44,521 nucleotides of DNA from Eubacteriales bacterium (lineage in GTDB: Bacteria > Bacillota > Clostridia > Oscillospirales > Butyricicoccaceae): the NCBI GenBank assembly GCA_030523305.1, contig JAUNIY010000007.1, forward strand, positions 1 to 44,521. The letters are read 5' to 3'. Below are positions 8,850-16,310 of this stretch, one piece after another. Within the stretch, counting starts at the first letter, position 1. Each line of letters starts with the position of its first letter. The notes beneath the pieces are model-generated. The model was given only the letters and a program-made list of their open reading frames with translations, did no database searches and was not told where the DNA came from. The translations under genes were made by a program, and so were the position numbers.

Positions 8850-8878
8850 TAGTATGAACAGATCCACAGGAAATATAC
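8850..8878 (-). promoter_or_regulatory. Sigma-G/F-like promoter of the Asn-rich gene
   Basis: Read on the minus strand, GTATA (8874-8878), 17 nt, then CATACTA (8850-8856), placing transcription start roughly 20 nt before the ATG at 8821. CATACTA is the textbook form of the forespore -10 (CATnnTA). No comparable sigma-A promoter with correct spacing is seen; TTGGCG/TATACT further up has 19 nt. Confidence 0.5.
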
Positions 8879-8928
8879 GGGCGTTCCAGTATAAACCATT
8901 TTTCTACCATCCCGCCAAAAATCAGAGG

Positions 8929-8957
8929 TTGTCAAGCACAGCTGTATTTGATATAAT
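8929..8957 (+). promoter_or_regulatory. yebC promoter, TTGTCA-17-TATAAT
   Basis: TTGTCA (8929-8934) and TATAAT (8952-8957), 17 nt apart, lie 68 nt ahead of the yebC ATG. Confidence 0.85.
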
Positions 8958-9025
8958 AAGATGTTGAATACACGGAATCTTTTTATAAAATTACGATTTT
9001 TTCTGCTATATGGAGGTATAACCCA

Positions 9026-9763
9026 ATGTCTGGACATTCAAAATGGAACAATATCGCCAAGCGCAAAGGCGCAAACGATGCAAAAAAAGCTGCTATTTTT
9101 ACAAAAATCGGCCGTAAAATGGCAGTAGCGATCAAGGAAGGCGGTTCCAATAACCCGGATACCAACGCCAAGCTGCGCGACTGCATCGCAGAAGCCAAGG
9201 CCAACAACGTCCCGAACGACAACATCAAGCGTATGCTCGACAAGGGCAATCAGAACAACGTCAGCTATGAAGCCAATACGTACGAGGGCTATGGCCCGTC
9301 CGGTATTGCGGTCATCTGCGAAACCCTGACCGACAACCGCAACCGCACCGTCGCCGATGTGCGCCATTATTTCGACAAGTACGGCGCAGGCCTCGGCAAT
9401 GCCGGCTGCGTATCCTGGCAGTTTGAGCAGAAGGGCGTACTAATTATCGAGCGCGGCGAGCTGGATGAAGACGAAACCATGATGATTGCGCTGGACGCCG
9501 GTGCGGACGATTTCCAGGCGGATGACGAATGCTTCCAGATCTACACCTCTCCGGAGGATTTCTCTGCGGTACGCGATGCGCTGGAGCAGGCTGGCTTTGC
9601 CTTTGCCCAAGCGGAGATCCAGATGGTTCCGTCCAACACCATCACGCTGGAAAACGAAGAGGATATGGCGCGCCTGCGCAAGCTGCTGGACAGCCTCGAG
9701 GACAACGACGACGTACAGCACGTATGGCACAATTGGGAGAACGAAGACGACTACGAAGGCTAA
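9026..9763 (+). CDS. yebC: YebC/PmpR family translation or transcription factor
   Basis: A 245-aa protein of the YebC/TACO1 family. Members are DNA-binding regulators in some bacteria and ribosome-associated factors that help translation of proline stretches in others. The hallmark opening MSGHSKWNNIAKRKGANDAKK and the block GPSGIAVICETLTDNRNRT are both present at full family length. The C-terminus is strongly acidic (NEDDYEG). TATGGAGGT lies just upstream of the ATG. It has its own promoter and terminator, so it is monocistronic. Which of the two molecular roles applies cannot be told from sequence. Confidence 0.95.
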   Translation: MSGHSKWNNIAKRKGANDAKKAAIFTKIGRKMAVAIKEGGSNNPDTNAKLRDCIAEAKANNVPNDNIKRMLDKGNQNNVSYEANTYEGYGPSGIAVICETLTDNRNRTVADVRHYFDKYGAGLGNAGCVSWQFEQKGVLIIERGELDEDETMMIALDAGADDFQADDECFQIYTSPEDFSAVRDALEQAGFAFAQAEIQMVPSNTITLENEEDMARLRKLLDSLEDNDDVQHVWHNWENEDDYEG

Positions 9764-9784
9764 TTTGCGATCCCCCAAATACAC

Positions 9785-9813
9785 AAGCCCGATTGCCTAT
9801 GGCGATCGGGCTT
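9785..9813 (+). terminator. Hairpin after yebC
   Basis: A 9-bp perfect stem AAGCCCGAT/ATCGGGCTT (9785-9793, 9805-9813) lies 22 nt after the stop. The T-tract is short, so it may work together with the next terminator at 9850. Confidence 0.65.
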
Positions 9814-9842
9814 TCGATTGGAGAAAACAGGAAACCCTTGCG

Positions 9843-9884
9843 AAAAAAGAACGCAGACAGATGGAACACCTGCCTGCGTTTTTT
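9843..9884 (-). terminator. Bidirectional terminator, SLH gene and yebC
   Basis: The stem AACGCAG/CTGCGTT (9850-9856, 9874-9880), extended by further inner pairs, is flanked by A-tract and T-tract. On minus it is followed by CTTTTTT (end of the SLH gene), on plus by TTTTTT. Confidence 0.85.
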
Positions 9885-9904
9885 GCTGTATGGATTTTTT
9901 CGCT

Positions 9905-11608
9905 TTATGCGGCGTCTTCCGCCGGGGTATCCGGGGTCTCAGTCGGAGCATCCGGCTCTGCTGGGGTCTCCGGTTCGGTCGGCGTCTCCGGCTCTGCCGG
10001 GGTTTCCGGCTCGGTCGGGTTCAGCTCTGCTGTTTTGAGGAAATCGACTGCCTGCACCAAGATCGTAGCGCCTTCCGCACGGGTCAGCGTATTCTTCGGC
10101 CGGATGGTGCCATTCTCATAGCCCTTCAACAGGCCTGCGCCCTGAATATTCCGAACAGCATCCTGTGCCCACGCGCTGATGGTATTGGCATCGGTATATG
10201 GCAGTTCTGCCGCCGTCAGCTTGACATTCTTCCACTCCAGATAGTTGTTCATCATGGTGAAGAATTCCTGACGTGTGATCTGTGCATTCGGCGCAAACGT
10301 TGTGTCGGATACGCCTGCGACAATCTTCTGGTCAGCTGCCCATGCAATGGCTGCGGAATACCATTTGCCAGTGCCGACGTCGGTGAACTTGGTTGCCGCT
10401 GTATACTGGCTGAGATCTGCCTTTTCGATGTTTGCCAAGATCTGGACAACCATTGCGCGGCTCATCGTCGTGCTGCCGCCAAACAGATGCGGCGCCATAC
10501 CGGTAATCATGCCTTCCTCGCCTGCGCGCATCGCATAATCGGTATACCACGAACCGGCTTTCAAGTCATAAAACAGGTCGCCAGAAAACATTGCGTATAC
10601 GGTAGTTGCCTTGGAAACCGTGAACGTATATGTCGTATTGCTGCTGAGCAGGTTGCCGTCATAGTCAAACCAGCCCTCGAAGCTCTTTCCTTCAGCCGGG
10701 GATGCTGTCAATGTAGCATCTGTGCCGATATCATACTGCCCCGCACCCGAAACGGAACCGGAGCGGGAACCTACAGCATTGACTGCAACCAGCTTCTGCC
10801 TGTGTGCAGTGACAGACAAGAATCCTGCGTCGCGCGCTGCATTGATGGATGTCTCCTGCGTATAGTGGCTGTAATACTTGTCACCCGCTGCAATGCCAAA
10901 GAAACGTGCACGGCTGTGGTCAATCGCAGTCCTGCCGTCGTTGGTGAAGCGGTATTCACGCTGCGGGTCAAAGATATAGTTCTTGCCGCTCAGGACAATC
11001 TCCGTCCAGCCATGATGGCCGCGGGATTTGCCACTGTAGCCCAGGGCTGTCTCAAAGGTGTACTGACCGGTATGGATGTACGCATCCAGGCCGACGTAGC
11101 GCGCCATCACAGCCATCACAGCCGCCCAATCATAGCATACGCCCTTTTGGTTCTTCATGGTATAATAGGTACGTGCAATGACTTCCTCCGGGAATGCCTT
11201 TTGCAGGCCCTCTTCGTAGTCATTGTACGGATACGGGTTCTTGCTCAAATTGAATCCATTGTAACCGGAATTGGATCTGGTATAACCAGCCCAGGAATAA
11301 TCGATATTCCGGATGGTCCAGTCATAGCATACCTTGATCTGCTCCGAAACACTCTTGCCACGGACCGGGCCAATGATGCTCTCCAGCATATTGTCCAATG
11401 CCGCATAACCGGTTTTTTGCGGATGCAGGGTCTGCGCGTCCAGCAGGCTGTCGATGGTAGCTGCGCCGACTTCTTTTTCAACCGCAACAGACTTTGTATC
11501 GGGATCCGCCTGATCTACCGCCTTTGCCTGCGTGGCCGGCAAAGCCGTGCAGCAAAGCACCACCGCTAGCATCAGGCTCGTGATACGGGCCAGAATACTT
11601 TTTTTCAC
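9905..11608 (-). CDS. SLH-domain surface protein with transglutaminase-like domain
   Basis: A 567-aa secreted protein. The start is the GTG at 11608, with AAAAGGAGA about 9 nt upstream. Order: signal peptide (1-30, KKS then a hydrophobic core, cleavage near ATQAKA); transglutaminase-like core with the Cys158 (KGVCYDW), His199 (HHGW), Asp214 (FDP) triad; an InlB-type beta repeat (about 287-341, SFEGWFDYDG); three SLH repeats (about 345-395, 408-458, 471-523); then a Pro/Glu/Thr tail built from PETPxE units. SLH repeats bind pyruvylated wall polymers, so it should be anchored outside the cell. The core is more likely a cysteine peptidase/amidase-like enzyme than a cross-linker (inference). A threonine-proline tail after SLH is unusual. 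Confidence 0.88.
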   Translation of the reverse strand: MKKSILARITSLMLAVVLCCTALPATQAKAVDQADPDTKSVAVEKEVGAATIDSLLDAQTLHPQKTGYAALDNMLESIIGPVRGKSVSEQIKVCYDWTIRNIDYSWAGYTRSNSGYNGFNLSKNPYPYNDYEEGLQKAFPEEVIARTYYTMKNQKGVCYDWAAVMAVMARYVGLDAYIHTGQYTFETALGYSGKSRGHHGWTEIVLSGKNYIFDPQREYRFTNDGRTAIDHSRARFFGIAAGDKYYSHYTQETSINAARDAGFLSVTAHRQKLVAVNAVGSRSGSVSGAGQYDIGTDATLTASPAEGKSFEGWFDYDGNLLSSNTTYTFTVSKATTVYAMFSGDLFYDLKAGSWYTDYAMRAGEEGMITGMAPHLFGGSTTMSRAMVVQILANIEKADLSQYTAATKFTDVGTGKWYSAAIAWAADQKIVAGVSDTTFAPNAQITRQEFFTMMNNYLEWKNVKLTAAELPYTDANTISAWAQDAVRNIQGAGLLKGYENGTIRPKNTLTRAEGATILVQAVDFLKTAELNPTEPETPAEPETPTEPETPAEPDAPTETPDTPAEDAA

Positions 11609-11671
11609 GATTCTCGTCTCCTTTTCATTTGATTCATTCCTTCTTGTGTGGGGATGCCCCATTTCGTTGCT

Positions 11672-11677
11672 ATTATA
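11672..11677 (-). promoter_or_regulatory. Extended -10 of the SLH gene
   Basis: On the minus strand TGCTATAAT provides an extended -10 (TATAAT at 11672-11677), about 64 nt before the GTG start. The -35 is poor. Confidence 0.5.
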
Positions 11678-11768
11678 GCATATCCACAGTAAGAATTCCA
11701 GTATTTTATGTAATCTGTTTCATTTTCCCATCCTATTTTGCACATTTGCTGGGCATTTTACCCATCCA

Positions 11769-11797
11769 TTGACTTTCCCGCCCGCCTGTCATATAAT
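11769..11797 (+). promoter_or_regulatory. Promoter of the HD-CpXC operon, TTGACT-17-TATAAT
   Basis: TTGACT (11769-11774) and TATAAT (11792-11797), 17 nt apart, lie 46 nt before the ATG at 11844. They are close to consensus. Confidence 0.85.
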
Positions 11798-11843
11798 AAA
11801 TGGCATATCCTTGCATTGTACAACGATATCCAAGGAGGTCCCC

Positions 11844-12350
11844 ATGTATCATACCATATCTGAAATTCTTCTCGCAGCATGCGCATACAACGGCAAGGAC
11901 CCAGCGCGCAATCAGCACTTGCTCAAAGTGCACAACTACAGCCGTATGATCGCCGCCGGGGAGTCGTTGGACGCGCACACCGGTTTTGTGCTGGAAGCTG
12001 CCGCCGCGCTGCACGACATCGGCATCCACAACGCAGAATGCCGGCACGGTTCCAGCGCCGGGCAATACCAGCAGCTCGAAGGGCCGCCGGTAGCACGCGA
12101 AATCTTGAAACCATTCCATCTACCGGAGGCAGACGTCAGCCGCATCTGCTGGCTGATTGCGCATCATCATGTCTATCAACCGATCGACGGTATGGATCAT
12201 CAGATCTTGCTCGAGGCCGATTTTCTTGTCAACGCTTTTGAGGAGCCATATACCCACCAGCAGATCGAACATTTTTATCATCATATCGCCGCGACAAGCA
12301 CCGGCAAAACGCTGCTCCGGTTGCAGTATTTGCCGGATATCTCGGATTGA
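11844..12350 (+). CDS. HD-domain phosphohydrolase
   Basis: A 168-aa, single-domain HD protein. Metal-binding residues are visible in order: VHNYS (first His), AALHDIGIH (the HD doublet) and IAHHH, with the C-terminal aspartate region ILLEADFLVNAF. The set matches small YqeK/YedJ-like HD hydrolases that act on nucleotides or related phosphate esters. The substrate is unknown. The start is fixed by AAGGAGGT 6 nt before the ATG. It is co-transcribed with the CpXC gene 30 nt downstream. Confidence 0.85.
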   Translation: MYHTISEILLAACAYNGKDPARNQHLLKVHNYSRMIAAGESLDAHTGFVLEAAAALHDIGIHNAECRHGSSAGQYQQLEGPPVAREILKPFHLPEADVSRICWLIAHHHVYQPIDGMDHQILLEADFLVNAFEEPYTHQQIEHFYHHIAATSTGKTLLRLQYLPDISD

Positions 12351-12380
12351 ACGATATGCCCAACCGAAAGGAAGTTTTTT

Positions 12381-13016
12381 ATGGCGGAAATCCGGAACAA
12401 CCTATTTACCTGTCCCCAATGCGGGGAAGACGGCGCGCTGACCATGTGGACCAGTGTTAATGTAACGCAGGATCCCGATGCACGCCGGCGGGTGGAAGAT
12501 TTATCCATATTTGAATGGACCTGTCCGAACTGTGGCAAAACCTCACTGGTGCTGCACCCCTGCCTGTACCATGACGTGGCAAATGAATTCATGGTCTGGT
12601 TTGCGCCAGATGGCGAAATTCAGGAAAACACCGCAGAATTTGCCCAACTCGATCATTATACATTGCGCACGACACACACACCCAATGAATTCCGCGAAAA
12701 AATCAACGTATTGGAACGACATTTGGATGACCGCGCGCTGGAAATGACCAAATTGATCCTGATTATGCAGCTGACGCGCGATCAAATCGATACGGTGGAT
12801 GTTGTATTCCACAGTGTGGATACATCGGGACGTTTTGTCTTCGTCTTGGTCCATCCCGATGGCGCGGAGCAATACCTGCGCCTGCCGCCGGATACATATC
12901 AAAAGCTGGCGCACGATGTCCGCGAATATCTCTACACGCCCAACCGCGGCTTCCAAACCATTGATTTGGCCTGGGCAAAGGAATCTTTGGAACTGCTCAA
13001 GGATATTCATGAATAA
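12381..13016 (+). CDS. CpXC-domain protein
   Basis: A 211-aa cytoplasmic protein. The N-terminal third carries two zinc-knuckle-like pairs, TCPQCG and TCPNCG, the arrangement of the CpXC domain. The remaining ~140 residues are a poorly characterised alpha/beta region often found with it. No enzyme motif is visible. The ribosome site GAAAGGAAG is good. It is second gene of an operon with the HD protein. Function is unknown for the family. Confidence 0.8.
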   Translation: MAEIRNNLFTCPQCGEDGALTMWTSVNVTQDPDARRRVEDLSIFEWTCPNCGKTSLVLHPCLYHDVANEFMVWFAPDGEIQENTAEFAQLDHYTLRTTHTPNEFREKINVLERHLDDRALEMTKLILIMQLTRDQIDTVDVVFHSVDTSGRFVFVLVHPDGAEQYLRLPPDTYQKLAHDVREYLYTPNRGFQTIDLAWAKESLELLKDIHE

Positions 13017-13029
13017 ACGATGGCAAAAC

Positions 13030-13062
13030 GCCGTCCCGCGCACCGTTGGGCCGGCATTTTTT
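13030..13062 (+). terminator. Weak terminator after the CpXC gene
   Basis: An imperfect stem GCCG-t-CCC/GGG-c-CGGC (13030-13055) is followed by ATTTTTT. Confidence 0.45.
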
Positions 13063-13135
13063 CGTATCCTCAGCCTGTATGATCGGACGTTGCGTCGCTT
13101 CTAGTACATAAAATGGGATTCCCTGAAATCCCGGC

Positions 13136-13633
13136 TTGTCCCGACTGACGGTTTGGAACATTTTCGATGCTCCGGTAGGGACAGAAGAACTGGCGCACAC
13201 AGAAATGATCGGCGCCATCGTGTACCAACTGACCCGCTGCCTCACGCCGGAGCAGATTCGGAAGAGTGGCTTTGACGCATATTTTGTCGATCATACCACC
13301 GGCGTATATCCGCAGGCGGCCAGCGGCATGCCCTTCTCGGCAGCGACGTTGCAATCTACCGGCGATGCCATTGCCGATCTGTTTGAAGATATGGCTGCGG
13401 AACAAAAAGCCCGCTTGACCTACGACAATTTGCTGCGCCTGATCGATGACCCCGATGTGCGCGACCCGATCAAGTTCCTACGCGAACGGGAAATTGTGCA
13501 TTTCCAACGTTTCGGTGAAGCGCTGCGCGATGTGCAGGAAAACCTGGACGCCAAAAACTATTATGCATACAATCCGTCTTTTGACACCGGCTGTGTTAAA
13601 CGCGCAAAGTCTGCCAGTATGCAAAACCAATAA
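13136..13633 (+). pseudogene. cotJC: cotJC-like manganese-catalase spore coat gene, 5' end missing
   Basis: From GTEELAHTEMIGAIVYQLT (13178 on) to YAYNPSFD this matches CotJC, the Mn-catalase-like spore coat protein: FDAYFVDHT, DPIADL-like FEDMAAEQKAR, and KFLREREIVHFQRF. The N-terminal ~60 residues of the family, including the first ferritin-like helix and one metal-ligand Glu, are absent. The frame is closed by TGA at 13124, and the only start is a TTG at 13136 without a ribosome site. No N-terminal coding is recognisable in the other frames upstream. The retained part has no stop or frameshift, so the loss looks recent, or a shortened protein is still made. cotJA and cotJB are not adjacent. 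Confidence 0.75.
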
Positions 13634-13642
13634 TCCATCACA

Positions 13643-13673
13643 CCGGCCCGGCAGGCTGTTTGCGCCGGGCCGG
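13643..13673. other. GC-rich perfect hairpin
   Basis: A 10-bp stem CCGGCCCGGC/GCCGGGCCGG (13643-13652, 13664-13673) sits just after the cotJC remnant. There is no T-tract on either strand. Confidence 0.6.
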
Positions 13674-13691
13674 CGTGTCCGTTGTATACGC

Positions 13692-13740
13692 AAAAACGTG
13701 CTGCCTTCCGGAAAGTGGTTCCTGTCGGGCAGCACGTTTT
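13692..13740 (-). terminator. Terminator of the galactitol operon
   Basis: The 11-bp stem AACGTGCTGCC/GGCAGCACGTT (13695-13705, 13728-13738) is followed by TTTTT on minus and TTTT on plus. It ends the gat operon on minus and may also stop reading from cotJC. A near-copy ends the TRAP operon at 22643-22692. Confidence 0.85.
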
Positions 13741-13793
13741 ATTTGTGTTTGTTGTTCCAGTATTTTGATGTTTGAATTGATGTTTGTTGCTTT

Positions 13794-13825
13794 TCCGGCG
13801 CACCAAAACGGGAGGGTGCGCCGGA
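13794..13825. other. 11-bp perfect inverted repeat
   Basis: TCCGGCGCACC/GGTGCGCCGGA (13794-13804, 13815-13825), 45 nt past the HPr stop. There is no T-tract; it may stabilise the 3' end of the operon mRNA. Confidence 0.55.
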
Positions 13826-13869
13826 GTTGGAATAAATAAAATAGATAGGTGGAGATAGACAGCCATGCG

Positions 13870-14127
13870 TTATAAATTGGCTTTGAGAAATTCCTGCAAT
13901 GCGGCAGCAGCTTCCGCCTCTTGCTCGCCTTCTGCGGCAATGGTAACGGTTTCGCCGCCTTTGATGCCCAATCCCATCAGCTCGAACATCTTACTTGCAT
14001 CTGCAACTCGGTTGTCCTTGCGGATCGTGACCTTGCATGGATATTTTTTCACTTCTTTGACAAACATGCCTGCCGGACGGGCATGGAATCCCTCCGGATC
14101 TGTGATGGTAAACGTAAAACTTTGCAT
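13870..14127 (-). CDS. HPr-family phosphocarrier protein (galactitol operon)
   Basis: An 85-aa HPr: His15 in GFHARPAG is the site phosphorylated by Enzyme I. The region corresponding to the regulatory Ser46 reads ADASKMFELMGLG, so a serine is kept although the usual SIMGVMSLG is altered. It is the last gene of the gat operon, so it is probably a dedicated or auxiliary HPr rather than the main cell-wide one, which usually sits with ptsI. The ribosome site AAAGGAT is unusually far (about 15 nt) from the ATG. It starts 12 nt after gatY. Confidence 0.93.
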   Translation of the reverse strand: MQSFTFTITDPEGFHARPAGMFVKEVKKYPCKVTIRKDNRVADASKMFELMGLGIKGGETVTIAAEGEQEAEAAAALQEFLKANL

Positions 14128-14139
14128 TGTTCTGATCTG

Positions 14140-14988
14140 TTATCCTTTCCCGTCGCTGCCGCAAAGCCGGATGCGATTTACCACATACCGTTTCACTGCT
14201 TCGCGTCCCTGTGCGTTATATTTTTTCGGATCATAAGCATCCGGTACATCCGCCAAATAGTCCTTCACCCCGCGTGAGAATGCAACACGTAAATCTGTCG
14301 CATAATTCACCTTGCAGATTCCATGTTCAATGCATGCGCGGACGGTTGCGTCCGGTACGCCCGAAGTACCATGCAGCACCAGCGGGATGGATACGCTCCT
14401 GCGGATCTCTTGCAGACGTTGTACGTCAACGCATGGCTCCCCTTGATAGAACCCATGCGCGGTTCCAATGCCGACGGCAAGGGAGTCCACACCAGTCTCC
14501 CGGACAAACTGTGCCGCTTCATCCGGATCCGTATAGGGGCTGTCACCTGTGACAACCAAATCGTCTTCCTTGCCGCCGACCTTTCCCAGCTCCGCTTCCA
14601 CCGGGATGTCGGATGGATGGCAGGCATCCGCTACCGCTTTGCTCAACGCGACGTTTTGTTCAAAAGGCAATTTGGAACCATCGATCATGATGGAAGTATA
14701 GCCGGTGCGCAGCGCCTGCATCGCCAGATCGAAGCTATTGCCATGATCCAAATGCATGACAACTGGCACGCGTGCATTGTTTGCCGCCACCGCAGCGTTT
14801 GCAAGGAAATAATCCATACCGGCGTATTGTAGTGTGCCCGGCGTCGTTTGGAGAATGACCGGCGCACGCAGCTGCTCTGCCGCCGCCACAACGGCCTGCA
14901 CCATTTCCATATTTTCTACATTGAATGCACCGACCGCATAGTGGTTCTTTTGCGCATCAAGAAGCAGTTCTCTGCTCGTCGTCAGCAT
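14140..14988 (-). CDS. gatY: Class II tagatose/fructose-bisphosphate aldolase (GatY-like)
   Basis: A 282-aa zinc aldolase. Zinc-ligand and catalytic blocks are present: VVMHLDHGNSF, EAELGKVGGKED, GIGTAHGFYQG, LHGTSGVPD. In this operon it should cleave D-tagatose-1,6-bisphosphate to dihydroxyacetone phosphate and glyceraldehyde-3-phosphate; fructose-bisphosphate activity is not excluded. The ATG at 14988 has GGGAGGCGA upstream. The gene overlaps the end of gatZ by 32 nt, so translation of the two subunits is coupled. GatY needs GatZ for full activity in E. coli. Confidence 0.9.
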   Translation of the reverse strand: MLTTSRELLLDAQKNHYAVGAFNVENMEMVQAVVAAAEQLRAPVILQTTPGTLQYAGMDYFLANAAVAANNARVPVVMHLDHGNSFDLAMQALRTGYTSIMIDGSKLPFEQNVALSKAVADACHPSDIPVEAELGKVGGKEDDLVVTGDSPYTDPDEAAQFVRETGVDSLAVGIGTAHGFYQGEPCVDVQRLQEIRRSVSIPLVLHGTSGVPDATVRACIEHGICKVNYATDLRVAFSRGVKDYLADVPDAYDPKKYNAQGREAVKRYVVNRIRLCGSDGKG

Positions 14989-16294
14989 ATGTGTCGCCTC
15001 CCTGCTGTGCAGCGTATTCATAGTCCTCCATGAACTGCGCTGCGCCATCCAAAGCCAGCTCCTTTGGATCCAGGCTGAGCGCACCGGAAACCACCTTGCG
15101 GTACTGAATCGGCATATATTGATGCAGCATATTCATGGGGATTTTATATTTTCTCAGATTATCAAACAGCTTATCAATGGCCGCTGTAATTTTGGGATCC
15201 CCCATATAGTAGCGTACACGGTCAGAATAGCTGTACTTCCTTGCCAGCCCTAGCTGCTTAAAGCTGCCATGATAATGCTTCTTCCAGTTGTCTGGATTTT
15301 CCGTCATGACCTCTTCAATGGTATCGATCAGGCTTGCGCGTTCCGATGCCGGAACCAATTCCTGCTCCATCATGGACAACGCAAACAACGCTTCCCGCAG
15401 GCCGTATGTAATCGCCGGACCAACCTTTAAGATCGCAATGCCGTCAACAACCATATCGCGCAGGCATCGCGCGCTCTGATAATCTGTCGAATGGCCTTCG
15501 AAGATCAAATCTGGATACTCCTCCAGCTTTGCGCACAGTGCTGCTGCGGCCTTGTTATCATAATAGAAGACCTGATCGTCACCAAATTCCACGCCCGGCT
15601 GAACGACAACTGCAATCACATCCTTCATGCCCTCCGGCACGCCGGCATCTGCAAACGCCTTGCGGTATGTTTGAACGGTATCTTCAAACGCTTCCGGCCG
15701 GGTGACGGCCAGCGTGTCCTCCGCTTCCTGCGCGCCGCCGGGAATCGGGACTTCCGAGCCTATGATGAATACCGGGCGCATGGCATCCGGTTTTTCCTGC
15801 AACAGCTCCGCATATGCCTGCATGCAAACCTGATACAAACGCACGCCGCGCTTTGCAACCGTCTGTGTTGACAACGCGCCCTCCGGATCGTCGGCAACCT
15901 TCATGCTGGTATCCAAATGAATCTTGGTGAAGCCCGCACGGACATATTGGTACACCAGTTCTTCCGACTTTGCCATCGCCTCCGCTTCCGGTTCCTTTTG
16001 CCATGTCAACGGGCCGAGGTGGTCTCCACCCAAAATAACCTGCTTTTCCGGAACACCAATTTCTTTTGCCATCGTCAAAACTGTATGATAAAAGTCAGCC
16101 GGTTTCATACCAGTATATCCGCCGAATTGGTTCACCTGATTGGCAGTAGCCTCAATCAATACCGGTGTGCCCAGCTTCTTTGCCCGAATGAGGCATTCCT
16201 CCAGCACCAGCTCATTTGCTGTGCAGTACGATGGGATACCAATCTTTTCCCCGCTGCGGCGTCTGTCCATCATTTCTTGTAATGGGTGTTTCAT
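14957..16294 (-). CDS. gatZ: GatZ/KbaZ-like tagatose-bisphosphate aldolase accessory subunit
   Basis: A 445-aa protein of the GatZ/KbaZ family, the non-catalytic chaperone-like subunit that stabilises the GatY/KbaY aldolase. Family blocks are IGIPSYCTANELVLEE, LIEATANQVNQFGGYTGM, ILGGDHLGP and GFTKIHLDTSM. AGAAGGAT lies 6 nt before the chosen ATG. It is about 15-20 residues longer than E. coli GatZ; the extra acidic tail lies in the overlap with gatY. It starts 16 nt after gatD. Confidence 0.9.
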   Translation of the reverse strand: MKHPLQEMMDRRRSGEKIGIPSYCTANELVLEECLIRAKKLGTPVLIEATANQVNQFGGYTGMKPADFYHTVLTMAKEIGVPEKQVILGGDHLGPLTWQKEPEAEAMAKSEELVYQYVRAGFTKIHLDTSMKVADDPEGALSTQTVAKRGVRLYQVCMQAYAELLQEKPDAMRPVFIIGSEVPIPGGAQEAEDTLAVTRPEAFEDTVQTYRKAFADAGVPEGMKDVIAVVVQPGVEFGDDQVFYYDNKAAAALCAKLEEYPDLIFEGHSTDYQSARCLRDMVVDGIAILKVGPAITYGLREALFALSMMEQELVPASERASLIDTIEEVMTENPDNWKKHYHGSFKQLGLARKYSYSDRVRYYMGDPKITAAIDKLFDNLRKYKIPMNMLHQYMPIQYRKVVSGALSLDPKELALDGAAQFMEDYEYAAQQGGDTYADDEQRTAS

Positions 16295-16310
16295 CCTATA
16301 TCCTTCTTTC

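Noticed and set aside
8573-8857. Strongly hydrophobic plus-strand frame opposite the Asn-rich gene
   Set aside because: A run of Ile/Leu/Val is simply the complement of AAC/CAG (Asn/Gln) codons; it has no ribosome site.
9912-10020. Repeated GTCTCCGG-type units that at first look like a CRISPR or tandem repeat array
   Set aside because: They encode the Pro-Glu-Thr repeats at the C-terminus of the SLH protein; there are no spacers and the units vary in length.
9818-11569. 583-codon open frame on plus opposite the SLH protein
   Set aside because: The minus-strand gene has a signal peptide, transglutaminase triad and SLH repeats; the plus frame is a byproduct of GC-rich codon structure.
14957-14988. 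Overlap of gatZ and gatY as a possible frameshift or fusion
   Set aside because: Both proteins are complete, and gatY has its own ribosome site and conserved N-terminus; a 32-nt overlap is ordinary translational coupling.
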